NCBI GenBank assembly: GCA_946405695.1
Contig: CAMJIA010000075.1
Coordinates: 1 to 6,735, forward strand
Source of the DNA: an uncultured Prevotellaceae bacterium
Lineage (GTDB): Bacteria > Bacteroidota > Bacteroidia > Bacteroidales > Bacteroidaceae
DNA: 6,735 nucleotides
Direction: 5' to 3'
How positions within the stretch are numbered: position 1 is the first letter of the stretch; every line of letters begins with the position of its first letter. This document shows positions 5,803 to 6,735 of this stretch, one piece after another. A program made the position numbers and the translations under genes. Under the pieces are notes generated by a model. The model was not told the origin of the DNA. It made no database searches and saw only the letters and a list, made by a program, of their open reading frames with translations.

Positions 5803-6375
5803 ATGGCAAAAGTTTATGTATTCCTGGCAGATGGCTTCGAGGATGTCGAGGCCCTGATTCCCATTGACGTACTGCGCCGTGGGGGCGTGGAGGTAGTAAC
5901 CATCAGCACCACGCTCTTTCCCCTTGTAGAGTCGGCTCATGGTGTGAACATCGAGGCTGATTTGCAGTTCGATCAGGCTGACTATTCAGACGCTGACCTG
6001 CTCATGTTGCCTGGTGGCATGCCAGGTGCCAGCAACCTCTATGCCCACGAGGGCGTGTGCGAGGCTGTGATGGCCCAGTTCAAGGCAGGCAAGAAGATTG
6101 CCGCCATCTGTGCTTCACCTGCTGTGGTGCTCGCCCAGTTGGGTATCCTCGATGGTAAGAAGGCCACCTGCTACCCTGGTTTCGAGAAGGTTCTCAAAGA
6201 AACAGGTGCCACCTATACAGGCGACCTCGTCACTGTTGATGGTAATATCACGACGGGTGAGGGACCAGCAGCTGCCTTCCCTTACGCCTACGAACTGCTC
6301 ACACAACTCGTTGATCAGGGAACCTCTGACCAGATTGCTGAGGGCATGCGCTTCAAACACTTGATGGAAAAGTAA
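5803..6375 (+). CDS. DJ-1/PfpI family protein (YajL/ThiJ-like)
   Basis: This is a 190-residue cytoplasmic protein of the DJ-1 superfamily, members of which act in oxidative-stress defence, as a glyoxalase or deglycase, or as a chaperone; the exact activity is debated. Visible landmarks are DGFEDVEAL (10-18) with E16 at the place of DJ-1 Glu18, LPGGMPGASNL (69-79), the nucleophile-elbow cysteine C103 in AAICASP (100-106), TCYPGFE (122-128) with Tyr where human DJ-1 has His126, and TGEGPAAAF (151-159). Length is normal for the DJ-1/YajL clade. The ATG at 5803 is preferred over an in-frame TTG at 5794, since MAKVYVFLADGFE matches the usual family N-terminus. It is the first gene of a plus-strand unit with ispD, divergent from nadK. 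The link to redox metabolism through nadK is inference. Confidence 0.95.
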   Translation: MAKVYVFLADGFEDVEALIPIDVLRRGGVEVVTISTTLFPLVESAHGVNIEADLQFDQADYSDADLLMLPGGMPGASNLYAHEGVCEAVMAQFKAGKKIAAICASPAVVLAQLGILDGKKATCYPGFEKVLKETGATYTGDLVTVDGNITTGEGPAAAFPYAYELLTQLVDQGTSDQIAEGMRFKHLMEK

Positions 6376-6403
6376 AAAGGTAAAAAAGTAAAAAGGTAAA
6401 AGT
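6372..6403 (+). repeat. Four-unit 8-bp tandem repeat spanning the DJ-1-like stop and the ispD start
   Basis: Four contiguous units of consensus GTAAAAAR: units one and three are identical (GTAAAAAG), unit two ends in A, and unit four is GTAAAAGT. The stop codon TAA of the DJ-1-like gene (6373-6375) lies in unit one, and the last two bases of unit four are the first two of the ispD GTG start (6402-6404). The array therefore makes up nearly the whole intergenic spacer. A change in unit number would alter the stop-to-start distance by 8 bases without changing either protein. Confidence 0.7.
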
Positions 6404-6735
6404 GGATTATGTAATTATAGTAGCTGGGGGTAAAGGTCTGCGCATGGGGAGCGATATCCCCAAGCAGTTCCTGCCCATCGGTGGGAAGCCCGTACTGATG
6501 CGCACACTCGAGCGATTCAGGGCGTATTCCGCTGATATACAGATTATTCTCGTACTGCCCGAGGCCCAACAAGACTATTGGCGCCAGCTCTGCGAGGAGT
6601 ATCATTTCAGTGTTGAGTATCAACTCGCCAATGGTGGACAGACGCGCTTCCACTCCGTACAGAATGGTCTGGCTCTGGTGCCCGACGATGCACAAGGTGT
6701 GGTAGGTGTGCACGATGGTGTGCGCCCCTTCCCCA
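6402..6735 (+). CDS. ispD: 2-C-methyl-D-erythritol 4-phosphate cytidylyltransferase (3' part missing)
   Basis: IspD joins MEP to CTP to give CDP-ME in the MEP isoprenoid pathway. About 111 codons, half of the usual length, are present before the right edge. Landmarks: the CTP-binding loop [10 protein letters not shown] (7-16), the lysine of PKQFLP (20-25), [13 protein letters not shown] (80-92), and VHDGVRPF near the edge, which corresponds to the family's VHDxxRP. The second residue of the loop, usually Ala-Gly-Gly or Ala-Ala-Gly, is normal. The start is GTG at 6402: no ATG lies in frame between the upstream TAA (6381-6383) and the conserved DYVIIVAGG strand, and the ATG at 6409 is in another frame and is followed at once by TAA. 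The spacer to the DJ-1-like gene is 26 bases, almost entirely the 8-bp repeat array. Confidence 0.95.
   Translation, partial: MDYVIIVAGGKGLRMGSDIPKQFLPIGGKPVLMRTLERFRAYSADIQIILVLPEAQQDYWRQLCEEYHFSVEYQLANGGQTRFHSVQNGLALVPDDAQGVVGVHDGVRPFP

Noticed and set aside
6372..6403. CRISPR-like repeats
   Set aside because: Units are 8 bases long and directly adjacent, with no spacers and no cas genes.
6315..6713. 132-codon minus-strand open frame over the DJ-1-like/ispD junction
   Set aside because: It is antisense to ispD, whose motifs are clear. Its C-terminal part is only the translated complement of the 8-bp array.

Overview
The window looks like chromosomal DNA from a Bacteroidales bacterium, most likely Prevotella or a close relative. 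This rests on promoters of the Bacteroidetes type (a -7 box TAnnTTTG, in two cases with a -33 TTTG exactly 20 bases upstream), A-rich leaders instead of clear Shine-Dalgarno sequences, and protein families typical of the group. No RNA gene, mobile element, CRISPR array or attachment site was seen. All gaps between genes are shorter than 300 bases.

Left part (1-3411, all minus strand). The window opens inside the 5' part of a MacB/LolD-type ABC ATPase gene (1-277). It has its own promoter, whose -33 box lies in a perfect 16-bp palindrome. Next is a compact four-gene operon read right to left: an ABC ATPase (2471-3286), two mutually paralogous polytopic membrane proteins (1683-2474 and 740-1663), and a short GntR-family regulator of the YtrA type (400-759). 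The first pair overlaps by ATGA, and the last pair overlaps by 20 bases. The operon promoter at 3380-3411 is followed at once by a strong inverted repeat, AGTGTACTA-N6-TAGTACACT (3355-3378), placed over the expected transcription start. The simplest reading is a self-repressed ABC exporter or stress module, with the distal gene encoding the repressor that binds this operator.

Middle part (3504-5695, minus strand). NAD kinase (nadK) is followed after 17 bases by a 429-residue membrane protein. That protein joins an N-terminal HExxH segment to a C-terminal CPBP (CAAX-protease-like) domain with degraded catalytic motifs.

Right part (5803-6735, plus strand). A DJ-1/PfpI-family gene diverges from nadK and is followed by the start of ispD (MEP isoprenoid pathway), which runs off the window. 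The junction between them is a four-unit 8-bp tandem repeat, consensus GTAAAAAR, holding the stop codon of the first gene and touching the GTG start of the second. A second four-unit, 8-bp array of the same family lies in the leader of the ABC operon (3304-3335), again in the sense direction.

Most genes are ordinary. The parts most worth a second look are the operator/repressor circuit, the HExxH-CPBP protein, and the matched 8-bp leader arrays.
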